Shown here: piece by piece, positions 46,970 through 54,302 of the stretch | Layout: each line of letters starts with the position of its first letter | Position numbering within the stretch: position 1 is the stretch's first letter | DNA from: Rhodospirillaceae bacterium | Lineage (GTDB): Bacteria; Pseudomonadota; Alphaproteobacteria; Rhodospirillales; Rhodospirillaceae | Assembly (NCBI GenBank): GCA_947476925.1 | Contig: CANJSF010000020.1 | Location: forward strand, 1-59,204 | Reading direction: 5' to 3' | Length of the DNA stretch: 59,204 nucleotides | Position numbers and translations under genes: made by a program | Notes under the pieces: generated by a model | The model's database searches: none | The model's input: the letters and a program-made list of their open reading frames with translations, nothing else | Told to the model about the DNA's origin: nothing

Positions 46970-47026
46970 TTTTCTGTGACGCGGCTTTGATCTCGCAACC
47001 TCGCGCGCGGCAAAAACTCGGCAAGT

Positions 47027-47132
47027 GATTCATCTGACTCACTTTTTTGAGCTTATCCACAAGCTCAGCGACTCCGCAGAAATCCGCTAGATTTTGTGTT
47101 GCGGCCCCCACACCCCTCCTATATCTTGATTC
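47027..47132 (+). promoter_or_regulatory. DnaA box within a palindrome, with four GANTC sites
   Basis: Exact DnaA-box TTATCCACA (47053-47061) inside an inverted repeat GAGCTT (47049-47054)/AAGCTC (47061-47066). GANTC sites at 47027, 47036, 47070 and 47128. It lies 80-180 bp upstream of the YbjN-like gene. In Caulobacter, DnaA and CcrM act at cell-cycle promoters; a single box does not make an origin. Confidence 0.55.
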
Positions 47133-47206
47133 AAGATCGTTATTCCGGGAACGGAACGCGTTGGGGAGTCCAGACCCGGTTCGTTGGGGCTTTCGAGGGG
47201 AGTTTC

Positions 47207-47707
47207 ATGCCGTCTGTTACACCGCGCCGCCAGGCTGCGAAGATTGCGCACCCCGTTGATATCATCGAAGATATTATTGCCGATAAAGAGTGGGTTTATG
47301 ACCGCCGTTGCGAAACGGAATTAGCGGTCGAGGCCCCTGGCACTTGGTGCGATTACGGCATGTTCTTTGCGTGGTCTGAAGACCTCAGTGCGCTTCATTT
47401 CTCCTGCGCCTTTGATATGCGGGTTCAACCTAAGCTCATGGGCCAAATTTATGAGCTCTTGGCTAAATTGAACGAACGGCTGTGGATGGGCCATTTCGCC
47501 ATTTGGGTGGAAGAGGGCATCCCCATGTTTCGCCATACCATTCGCTTACAAGGCGCGGTGGATGCCGAAACGGTGACCGACATGATGGAATTGGCAATGA
47601 CCGAGTGCGAGCGCTATTACCCCGCATTCCAGTTCGTCATTTGGGGCGGCCGCACGGCCGAAGACGCCATCGCCAGCTCGCTGCTTGATACAGTCGGCCA
47701 GGCATAG
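47207..47707 (+). CDS. YbjN domain protein
   Basis: 166 residues from the ATG at 47207, which has GAGGGGAG upstream; earlier open frame is leader. HPVDIIEDIIADKEWVYDRR and CDYGMFFAWSEDLSALHFSCAF, then a long helix and FQFVIWGGRTAEDAI near the end are typical of the YbjN fold, a type III secretion chaperone-like family tied to stress and motility in enterobacteria. It sits between ubiK and proC; 39 bp separate it from proC. Confidence 0.85.
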   Translation: MPSVTPRRQAAKIAHPVDIIEDIIADKEWVYDRRCETELAVEAPGTWCDYGMFFAWSEDLSALHFSCAFDMRVQPKLMGQIYELLAKLNERLWMGHFAIWVEEGIPMFRHTIRLQGAVDAETVTDMMELAMTECERYYPAFQFVIWGGRTAEDAIASSLLDTVGQA

Positions 47708-47746
47708 ACATCTTGGGTACTGCGGCAGTCATGATAGACTGCCACC

Positions 47747-48568
47747 ATGATTGAAGGCACCATCCTCCTCGTCGGCTGCGGCAAAATGGGCAATGCGTTG
47801 CTCGAAGGCTGGTTCAAGCGCGGCTTGAACCCGGTTGACGTCATGATTGTCGAGCCCGCAGGCCGCGCGTCGATCTCAATATGCGATAAGCATCGCGCCC
47901 TGACAGTGCTGGCAAAGGCGCAAGATATCCCGCGCGACTTCCGCCCCGATGTGATCATCTTTGCCGTCAAACCTCAGGTGGCGGCCGCGATTATACCTGA
48001 GTATGAGGCGTTCATGCGCCAACACCCCGTCGTCTTGTCAATTCTGGCGGGCAAAACCATAAGCTTTTTCAAGTCATTGTTGGGACCGGACACGGCTGTC
48101 GTGCGCGCGATGCCCAACACACCCGCCGCGATTGGCAAAGGGATCAGCGTCTTGATCGCAGCCCCCGAGGTCAGCCCCGAGCAACGCCGCGTGTGTGAAG
48201 TGTTGATGTCGGCGGCCGGCCGCGTGACATGGATCGTCGATGAAGTCTTGATGGATGCGGTCACGGCGGTGTCGGGCAGTGGGCCAGCCTATGTGTTTCT
48301 TCTGGCCGAAACATTGGCGGCAGCGGGCCGCGCGGCGGGGCTTCCACAGGAACTCGCCGAGCAACTTGCGCGCGCCACCGTGGCGGGGTCGGGCGCCTTG
48401 TTGGATCATTCGACAGATGGGGCCGCCGTGTTACGGCAAAATGTAACCAGTCCCAACGGTACAACAGCGGCGGCTTTGGCTGTGCTGATGGCCGATGGCG
48501 GGCTGGAGAAACTGATGTACGAGGCCGTTGCCGCAGCAACCAAGCGGTCAAAAGAATTATCGGGCTGA
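47747..48568 (+). CDS. proC: Pyrroline-5-carboxylate reductase
   Basis: 273 residues with the Rossmann LLVGCGKMGNALLEGW (residues 7-22), FAVKPQVAAAIIP, RAMPNTPAAIGKGISVL and the C-terminal AVSGSGPAYVFLLAETLA and VTSPNGTTAAALAVLM motifs. It performs the last step of proline synthesis, reducing pyrroline-5-carboxylate with NAD(P)H. It is directly upstream of a COQ9-family gene (7 bp). Confidence 0.96.
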   Translation: MIEGTILLVGCGKMGNALLEGWFKRGLNPVDVMIVEPAGRASISICDKHRALTVLAKAQDIPRDFRPDVIIFAVKPQVAAAIIPEYEAFMRQHPVVLSILAGKTISFFKSLLGPDTAVVRAMPNTPAAIGKGISVLIAAPEVSPEQRRVCEVLMSAAGRVTWIVDEVLMDAVTAVSGSGPAYVFLLAETLAAAGRAAGLPQELAEQLARATVAGSGALLDHSTDGAAVLRQNVTSPNGTTAAALAVLMADGGLEKLMYEAVAAATKRSKELSG

Positions 48569-48575
48569 AATCAAC

Positions 48576-49229
48576 ATGGCACGCAAACCAAGCATCAAAA
48601 AAGTCTCGCCAACCCCAGATGCCGATCCCATGGTCAGTATTTTATCTGCGGCCATGGAAGAGGCGGCGGCTGTGGGCTGGGCGCATTTGTCATTCGAAGC
48701 TGTCGCGACGCGCGCCGGGATGAAGCTGGGCGACGTGTTGGCACATGTTCCGACCCAAGCTCATCTGTTGGCGCGCTTAGCTGACCACGTTGATCGCACG
48801 TCGTTGTTGGGGGTGTCGGGCGTTGATCATACGCAATCGGTCAAAGACCGACTGTTCGATCTGCTGATGCGTCGCTTCGATGTGCTGCAACGGCACCGCG
48901 CTGGCATTCTTGCGTTGATGGCAGGCGTTGCGCGCGATCCCGGCGAAGGCTTGATGCTCTTGGGTCGTTTGTCGCGTTCGATGGCCGTGACGCTCACCGC
49001 TGCAGGTGTGTCGCCGCATGGCCTGAAGGGGATGGCACACGTGACTGGATTGAAGGCTGTTTACCTCGCCGGTTTGAGGACTTGGCAAAAAGACGAATCA
49101 AGCGATATGGCCAAAACCATGGCCGCACTTGATAAGGCTTTGGGCTACGCTGAGCGCGCTGCCAATTTTTCCTTGAGCAATCTCAAAATGCGCCGCGATA
49201 AGGCCGATAATGCTGGCGCCTCGCACTAA
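48576..49229 (+). CDS. COQ9-family protein (ubiquinone biosynthesis accessory)
   Basis: 217 residues from the ATG at 48576. It starts with a basic stretch (MARKPSIKK), then a TetR-like helix-turn-helix fold (LSFEAVATRAGMKLGDVLAHV). COQ9 proteins share this fold and bind lipids or Coq7; the C-terminal half (VKDRLFDLLMRRFDVLQRHRAGILALM; AVYLAGLRTWQKDESSDMAKT) is COQ9-like rather than a standard TetR ligand domain. It could instead be a TetR-type regulator. Convergent with the histidine kinase, 4-bp overlap. Confidence 0.78.
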   Translation: MARKPSIKKVSPTPDADPMVSILSAAMEEAAAVGWAHLSFEAVATRAGMKLGDVLAHVPTQAHLLARLADHVDRTSLLGVSGVDHTQSVKDRLFDLLMRRFDVLQRHRAGILALMAGVARDPGEGLMLLGRLSRSMAVTLTAAGVSPHGLKGMAHVTGLKAVYLAGLRTWQKDESSDMAKTMAALDKALGYAERAANFSLSNLKMRRDKADNAGASH

Positions 49230-50629
49230 AGTGGAATGCGGACCGCCGCGCGTAGGCCATGTTGCGGGCTTTCACACAAGGTAATGTCCCCACCCATGCC
49301 CCGAATGATATCGCGCGCGATGGTCAAGCCTAAGCCAACGCCACCCGTTTTTGGGTTCCGCGAGCTTTCCAAACGCGTAAAGGGACGGAAAACATCTTCA
49401 CGTTGGTCGGGCGGAATCCCTGGGCCGTCATCATCAACTAATACCTCAAGGGCTTGCCCCTGAATCGTCGCCGAGACCGCAACCGTTTGTGCATACCGCG
49501 CCGCGTTGCCGATGAGATTGTTGAGACAGCGCTCGAATGCTACGGGTCTCACCAGAATCGATTGGCGTGCTGCTTCAACGGATACGGAAATGTTGGCACC
49601 ATCGCGGCGGTAACGTGCCGCAATGCTCTCGATCATTTCGGCAGCGTCGGTTGGCACGCTATCCTCGTTACCTTCACCGCGCGCGAACGATAAGTAGGCA
49701 TCGAGCATGCGCTCCATCTCGGCGGCGTCGTCTTTCAACGCGTCAACATCTTCGGGTTCGACGCCCTGCTTCGCCATTGCCAGTTGTAATTTCATGCGTG
49801 TGAGTGGCGTTCGTAAGTCGTGGGAGACGCCCGCCAACATCTCGGTTCGCTGCGTAATTTGGCGCTTAATTCTGCTGCGCATAATGTTGAACGCGCGTGC
49901 AGCTTGTCGAACTTCGAAGGCGCCTTCATTTGGAAAATCAGCAACATCACGCCCTTTTCCAAACTCGTCGACAGCGCGCGCTAGATTGCGCACCGATTGC
50001 ACTTGGTTGCGCAAGAAAACAGTCGCCACGAAAAAAAGCAGTATCGATGATCCCACCATCCAGATGACGAAGACGTAGGTGGTTGAGCTGAATAGCCGTC
50101 GTCGCGGTGCCTTGACGTGGAGAACACCACTGTCGAGTTGTACGTCGATCGCAATCATTTTCTCCGCGCGGTATGCGGCAAAATCGATCCGGAAGGGCCG
50201 TTTCAATGACTCCCAAAGGGCGTCATTAAGAATCTCGCCCGTTGCCAACAAAGCGCCGTCGGGTTCAGGGGTGGACACCAGGCCTGCAAATAGACGCGCA
50301 TCGGGCTCGTATCTGATTTCAAAATCCAGCGTGCTTCGCGCGTTTTCGCGCAGCCATTCCAGGTTTTGCTCGCCGGGATAATCAGAAATGAACCGAGACA
50401 AAGTTGCAATATCACCAGACAAACTAGCCGCCATTCGGCGCGAAATCGTGTCCCAGTGGTTCTCGTAAAAAATGTAAGTCGAGATGATTTGAACGAAGAT
50501 GAGCGGCACAACAATAATCAGGCTCGCACGAGCCATCAGCGTGCGCGGAGCCCAGCGCTCGAAGTCGGGGCGCACGCGGCTCCACGTATCTTGGGATGGC
50601 TTTGTGGCTGTGTTGGTAGGCTCGGTCAT
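49226..50629 (-). CDS. EnvZ-like sensor histidine kinase
   Basis: 467 residues. Two membrane helices (36-55 and 185-205) flank a periplasmic sensor region; HAMP (about 206-258); dimerisation/phosphoacceptor MLAGVSHDLRTPLTRMK with His270; N box NLIGNAARY, G boxes DDDGPGIPP and GVGLGLTIARD. It phosphorylates the response regulator encoded 9 bp upstream. The stimulus is unknown. Its likely partner is PetR-like, so a link with respiratory or redox state is plausible but not shown. Confidence 0.93.
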   Translation of the reverse strand: MTEPTNTATKPSQDTWSRVRPDFERWAPRTLMARASLIIVVPLIFVQIISTYIFYENHWDTISRRMAASLSGDIATLSRFISDYPGEQNLEWLRENARSTLDFEIRYEPDARLFAGLVSTPEPDGALLATGEILNDALWESLKRPFRIDFAAYRAEKMIAIDVQLDSGVLHVKAPRRRLFSSTTYVFVIWMVGSSILLFFVATVFLRNQVQSVRNLARAVDEFGKGRDVADFPNEGAFEVRQAARAFNIMRSRIKRQITQRTEMLAGVSHDLRTPLTRMKLQLAMAKQGVEPEDVDALKDDAAEMERMLDAYLSFARGEGNEDSVPTDAAEMIESIAARYRRDGANISVSVEAARQSILVRPVAFERCLNNLIGNAARYAQTVAVSATIQGQALEVLVDDDGPGIPPDQREDVFRPFTRLESSRNPKTGGVGLGLTIARDIIRGMGGDITLCESPQHGLRAAVRIPL

Positions 50630-50638
50630 TGCTTACAC

Positions 50639-51358
50639 TCAATCGGCGCGTAGCAAGTAACCCGTGCCGCGTACGGTTTGGAGGTAGCTTGGTTGGCGTG
50701 GGTCGGCCTCAAGCTTGCGCCTCAGCCTCGTGATTTGTACATCAATGGTACGGGGGTTCGAGCCTTCTTCGGCGGCGGCGGCCAATACCATTCGGTCTAC
50801 CGGCTCATTCACATGGTCGACCAAGATGCGCAACAATGCCGCCTCACTGACGGTAAGATGCACGGCTTCGCCATCTTGGCTGAGTTGATGGCGGGCAAGG
50901 TCGTAGCGGCAGGGGCCGAACTTCAGTTCGAGGCGAGCTGGTTCGTCAGGCTGTGGAGTGCGGCGAAGGATTGAGTTGACCCGTAGCAGTAACTCGCGGG
51001 GCTCAAATGGCTTGGCCATATAGTCGTCGGCGCCGTGCTCAAGGCCCTGAATGCGATGCTCTGATTCGCCCATGGCAGTGAGCATAAGAATGGGCATGTC
51101 CGATGATTTGCGCACGCTTTTGATCAATGAAATGCCGTCTTCGCCCGGCATCATGCGATCAACCACCATCAAGTCGAACCGCAATCCGCCCATGTGGCGC
51201 CGCGCTTCGGCTGCGCTTTGGGCAGCGCTGGCCATGAACCCGTTGTCTTTTAGAAAACGCGCCAGCAATTTGCACAGGCGTGGGTCGTCATCGACGACCA
51301 AAACATGGTGTCCTGGTTCTTTGACCCCTGCGTCATTTTTTGTCGCGTCGTTGGCCAT
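50639..51358 (-). CDS. OmpR-family response regulator, PetR-like
   Basis: 239 residues. Receiver with acidic pocket (VVDDD, near 22-25), phosphoacceptor Asp67 in VVDRMMPGEDG, conserved Thr/Ala and Lys (MLTAMGE; YMAKPFEP), and a winged-helix DNA-binding domain (VHLTVSEAALLRILVDH; RTIDVQITRLRRKL; VRGTGYLLRAD). The order MarR, OmpR-type regulator, kinase recalls PetP/PetR, found next to the bc1 operon in Rhodobacter capsulatus; petABC is present in this window 19 kb away. That equivalence is inference. Confidence 0.93.
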   Translation of the reverse strand: MANDATKNDAGVKEPGHHVLVVDDDPRLCKLLARFLKDNGFMASAAQSAAEARRHMGGLRFDLMVVDRMMPGEDGISLIKSVRKSSDMPILMLTAMGESEHRIQGLEHGADDYMAKPFEPRELLLRVNSILRRTPQPDEPARLELKFGPCRYDLARHQLSQDGEAVHLTVSEAALLRILVDHVNEPVDRMVLAAAAEEGSNPRTIDVQITRLRRKLEADPRQPSYLQTVRGTGYLLRAD

Positions 51359-51361
51359 GCC

Positions 51362-51850
51362 TCATTCTACCTTGAAAGGCGCGCTGGCAAAGCGTCGCCG
51401 CGTCTCGTCATTCATAATTCCCATCATCACTTCGCGGAATCCGGCGATGGATGTGGCACTCGCCGCCTTGTACGCCATCGCAATTCGCGCGCGCTGTTCG
51501 GTTGTAAGCAGCTTTTCCAATTCACGCCCTTTGGCCGTCAGCTCAAGCAGGCGTTGCCGCCGGTCGCGCGCGCCTTGCTTTTGGAGAACATAGCCTTCGC
51601 GGATCAGTTGTCCCAACACGCGCGACAGGCTTTGCTTGGTAATTCCCAGAATGCTGAGCAGTTCATTGACCGCCATGCCTGTATGCCTGCCGACAAAATA
51701 GATGACCCGGTGGTGGGCTCGGCCAAAGTTCTTCGTTGCCAGTATCGCGTCGGCCCCTGCGGTGAAATCACGGTAGGTAAAAAACAGCAGCTCAATGGCC
51801 TGCCGCACGTCTTCATCACTGGGGCGCGACCGGGCGGATTTTGCGGCCAT
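51362..51850 (-). CDS. MarR-family regulator, PetP-like
   Basis: 162 residues, ATG at 51850. Central winged helix-turn-helix: GMAVNELLSILGITKQSLSR as recognition helices, followed by the wing QGARDRRQRLLELTAKGREL with the DxRxxR signature. It lies 3 bp upstream of the response regulator. A palindrome 32 bp upstream of its ATG is a good operator candidate. PetP of Rhodobacter is a MarR relative located beside petR; ligand unknown. Confidence 0.9.
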   Translation of the reverse strand: MAAKSARSRPSDEDVRQAIELLFFTYRDFTAGADAILATKNFGRAHHRVIYFVGRHTGMAVNELLSILGITKQSLSRVLGQLIREGYVLQKQGARDRRQRLLELTAKGRELEKLLTTEQRARIAMAYKAASATSIAGFREVMMGIMNDETRRRFASAPFKVE

Positions 51851-51881
51851 CGTCAGGGAGCTCCATTTTTGGGCCGGGAAA

Positions 51882-51904
51882 ATATGTCAGTATTATTGAC
51901 ATAT
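51882..51904. promoter_or_regulatory. Candidate MarR operator in the marR-ilvE divergent region
   Basis: ATATGTCA (51882-51889) and TGACATAT (51897-51904) form perfect 8-bp arms around a 7-base AT-rich centre, fitting a MarR dimer site. A TTGACA -35-like hexamer (51896-51901, plus strand) overlaps the right arm, so binding would affect the promoter toward ilvE and perhaps marR itself. Confidence 0.65.
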
Positions 51905-52019
51905 ATCGGGGTCAGAGCTAGCGTATGGAAGTTACGATTCGCTTACTATTCACGTAATAAAATTACTTTGGAATTTCCCAACCGGCAAGGCACATTTACG
52001 AGGCATTGGAGACTGACAC

Positions 52020-52919
52020 ATGACCGCCCCAACCTTTGATGATCGCGATGGTTACATCTGGCTCAACGGCACGCTGACGCCGTGGCGAGGTGCAAAAGTT
52101 CATGTGCTGACCCATGCCCTGCATTACGCCAGCTGCGTGTTTGAAGGTGAACGGGCCTATCGTGGCAAGGTCTTCAAACTAGAAGAACATACAGATCGGC
52201 TGTTTTATTCAGCGGGCGTGCTGGACATGAAAATGCCTTTTACGCCGCAGCAAATTAACGACGCTACTTACGAGATCATTCGCGCCAATGGGCTCACCGA
52301 TTGCTATGTGCGTCCCATGGCCTGGCGTGGCAGCGAAATGATGGGCGTTGCTGCACAGTCGACCAAAACCAATGTCGCTATTGCCGTCTGGCCATGGCCG
52401 TCTTATTTCTCACCGGAAGAACGGTTGAAGGGAATTAGACTCGATATGGCGACATGGCGACGCCCGCACCCCGATACAGCGCCGGTGAAAGCCAAAGCCG
52501 CCGGCCTGTACATGATTTGCACGCTGAACAAGCATGCTGCCGAGCGCAAAGGTCTTGACGATGCACTCATGCTCGATTGGCGTGGTCAGATTGCTGAAGC
52601 AACGGGTGCGAATGTGTTCTTCGTGATTGATGGCGACATTCACACGCCGACGCCGGACTGTTTTTTAGATGGCATTACGCGGCGTAGCGTCATTGCTTTG
52701 GCCAAAGCGCGTGGCTTAAAGATTATCGAACGCGTGATGATGCCCGAGGATATGGCGAAGGCGACGGAATGCTTCCTCACTGGGACAGCAGCTGAGGTCA
52801 CGCCTGTGCGAGAGATTGGCACTTACAAGTTTACGCCGGGCGCGGTGTGTAAGGCCTTGATGGCAGATTATGACGTGGCCACTGGCAAAGCTGAACCGGC
52901 GAAATCGGCCGCTGCTTAG
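52020..52919 (+). CDS. ilvE: Branched-chain amino acid aminotransferase
   Basis: 299 residues of the fold-type IV PLP aminotransferase family. HVLTHALHYASCVFEGERAY near the N-terminus, the PLP lysine in PVKAKAAGLYM (Lys159 or Lys157), and EATGANVFFVIDG, TPTPDCFLDGITRRSVI, ECFLTGTAAEVTPVREI. It transaminates Leu, Ile and Val. Divergent from marR, 169-bp gap; the 3' end overlaps moaE by 4 bp on the opposite strand. Confidence 0.95.
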   Translation: MTAPTFDDRDGYIWLNGTLTPWRGAKVHVLTHALHYASCVFEGERAYRGKVFKLEEHTDRLFYSAGVLDMKMPFTPQQINDATYEIIRANGLTDCYVRPMAWRGSEMMGVAAQSTKTNVAIAVWPWPSYFSPEERLKGIRLDMATWRRPHPDTAPVKAKAAGLYMICTLNKHAAERKGLDDALMLDWRGQIAEATGANVFFVIDGDIHTPTPDCFLDGITRRSVIALAKARGLKIIERVMMPEDMAKATECFLTGTAAEVTPVREIGTYKFTPGAVCKALMADYDVATGKAEPAKSAAA

Positions 52920-53392
52920 TTATTTTCCCAACGCTTGGCGCGATCCTCGTCAGAGGACTGCGCGGCGACCCAGGTTGTGCCGCTAGGCCCCGTTTCTTTT
53001 TTCCAGAACGGGGCCTTTGTTTTCAACCAATCCATCAAAAACTCGCAGGCGGCGAAGGCCTCGGCGCGATGGGCGCTGGCAGTCGCAACGAAGACAATGG
53101 CTTCAGTTGGTGTCAGATTGCCAAAACGATGAATAATGCAGACGTCGTCAATGCCCCATCGTTGCTGGGCTTGAGCGACAAGCTCCGCCAGTTCGCGCTC
53201 CGCCATTCCGGGGTAATATTCAAGCTCCATCGTTGTGATGGTTTCGCTCGATTTCTTATCCGGCCCATTAAAATCTCGCATCTGGCCGGTAAAGCTGCAA
53301 ATAGCTCCCGACGACGCATTACGCGCGCTGAACTTTGTAAGTTCATCTCCTTGATCAAACGCGGCGCGTTGAACACGAATTTTGTGCGCCAT
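52916..53392 (-). CDS. moaE: Molybdopterin synthase catalytic subunit MoaE
   Basis: 158 residues. ASSGAICSFTGQMRDFNG near residues 26-43, LEYYPGMAERELAEL, IIHRFGNLTPTEAIVFVATASAHRAEAFAACEFLMDWLK and the active-site Lys region KAPFWKKE are standard MoaE blocks. With MoaD thiocarboxylate it converts precursor Z to molybdopterin. It follows moaD by 4 bp. Confidence 0.95.
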   Translation of the reverse strand: MAHKIRVQRAAFDQGDELTKFSARNASSGAICSFTGQMRDFNGPDKKSSETITTMELEYYPGMAERELAELVAQAQQRWGIDDVCIIHRFGNLTPTEAIVFVATASAHRAEAFAACEFLMDWLKTKAPFWKKETGPSGTTWVAAQSSDEDRAKRWENN

Positions 53393-53396
53393 GTCG

Positions 53397-53648
53397 TTAC
53401 CCCCCTGTTACGGGCGGAAAGAATGCGATTTCTTTAGCGCCGATGATACGCGTTGCCGGATTGCTGTGAACCTGGTCAACGGCGATCCGAATTAGCTTGC
53501 GGTCCGCAAAAGCCGCCGCATGGCCGGCACTCCGTTGCGATAGCCAGTCCATCAATTGCGTCACTGTTTCAACTGCCGCGGGCGGCGAGAGCGTTTCTGC
53601 ACCCACCCCAATGCGTTCTCGTAACCACGCGAAGTAAAGAATATTCAC
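53397..53648 (-). CDS. moaD: Molybdopterin synthase sulfur-carrier subunit MoaD
   Basis: 83-residue ubiquitin-like protein starting MNILYFAWLRERIGVGAE and ending FFPPVTGG, whose C-terminal Gly-Gly is thiocarboxylated. It supplies sulfur to MoaE, encoded just downstream. It follows pgsA by 10 bp. Confidence 0.94.
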   Translation of the reverse strand: MNILYFAWLRERIGVGAETLSPPAAVETVTQLMDWLSQRSAGHAAAFADRKLIRIAVDQVHSNPATRIIGAKEIAFFPPVTGG

Positions 53649-53658
53649 GGACTAGGGC

Positions 53659-54261
53659 TCAGGGTTTGGTCGCTGGGGTGTCAGCGTTTTCACCAGCCAG
53701 CGGCGTGCTTCCTTCAGCCATATAGGCTAGGCCTGAGCGCAAATAATCGTACCCTGTGATCAACGTAATCGTAGCGGCAATCCAAATACCAATCTCGCCG
53801 ATGAATTCAGCCGGAATCCATGTGGGGGCAGCGCTGCCGACGATCAAGAACCCAAGCGCCACCATCTGCACTGTTGTTTTGGCCTTCGCGAGTTTCGTCA
53901 CAGGCACGCTGACGCGCAATTCAGCCAGAAATTCGCGCAGGCCTGAGACCATAATTTCGCGCAGCAAAATCACCAGGGCGGGCAAGTAAGACCATGGGCC
54001 GACGCGGTCAAAGGCCACGATCATTAGCAACACTGAGGCGACCAAAAGCTTGTCGGCGATGGGGTCAAGGAAGCGGCCCAGACGGGACACAAGTTTCTCG
54101 CGCCGTGCCAAGTAGCCATCAAAAAAATCGGTAATTCCTGCCAAGGTAAACAGGGCGCACGCGGTCCAGCGCATGGCCGTACTGTCAAAAAAGAACAGGG
54201 CTACCACGACGGGAATCACCGCAATGCGTGACAGCGTCAGAATGTTAGGCAAGTTCCACAA
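53659..54261 (-). CDS. pgsA: CDP-diacylglycerol-glycerol-3-phosphate 3-phosphatidyltransferase
   Basis: 200 residues, multi-helix. The CDP-alcohol phosphotransferase signature D-x2-D-G-x2-A-R-x8-G-x3-D-x3-D occurs in the stretch ITDFFDGYLARRE...GRFLDPIADK (about 43-70). It makes phosphatidylglycerol phosphate, the first step to PG and cardiolipin; PG is also the donor for Lgt. It lies between uvrC and moaD, a common alphaproteobacterial order. Confidence 0.95.
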   Translation of the reverse strand: MWNLPNILTLSRIAVIPVVVALFFFDSTAMRWTACALFTLAGITDFFDGYLARREKLVSRLGRFLDPIADKLLVASVLLMIVAFDRVGPWSYLPALVILLREIMVSGLREFLAELRVSVPVTKLAKAKTTVQMVALGFLIVGSAAPTWIPAEFIGEIGIWIAATITLITGYDYLRSGLAYMAEGSTPLAGENADTPATKP

Positions 54262-54302
54262 GGTCTTGTCTCCGACCGCTGACTTCGCGGCATTCCTGAA
54301 AT

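Noticed and set aside
47049-47066. A replication origin at the DnaA box
   Set aside because: Only one exact box and no AT-rich unwinding element or usual origin-linked genes; more like a regulatory site.
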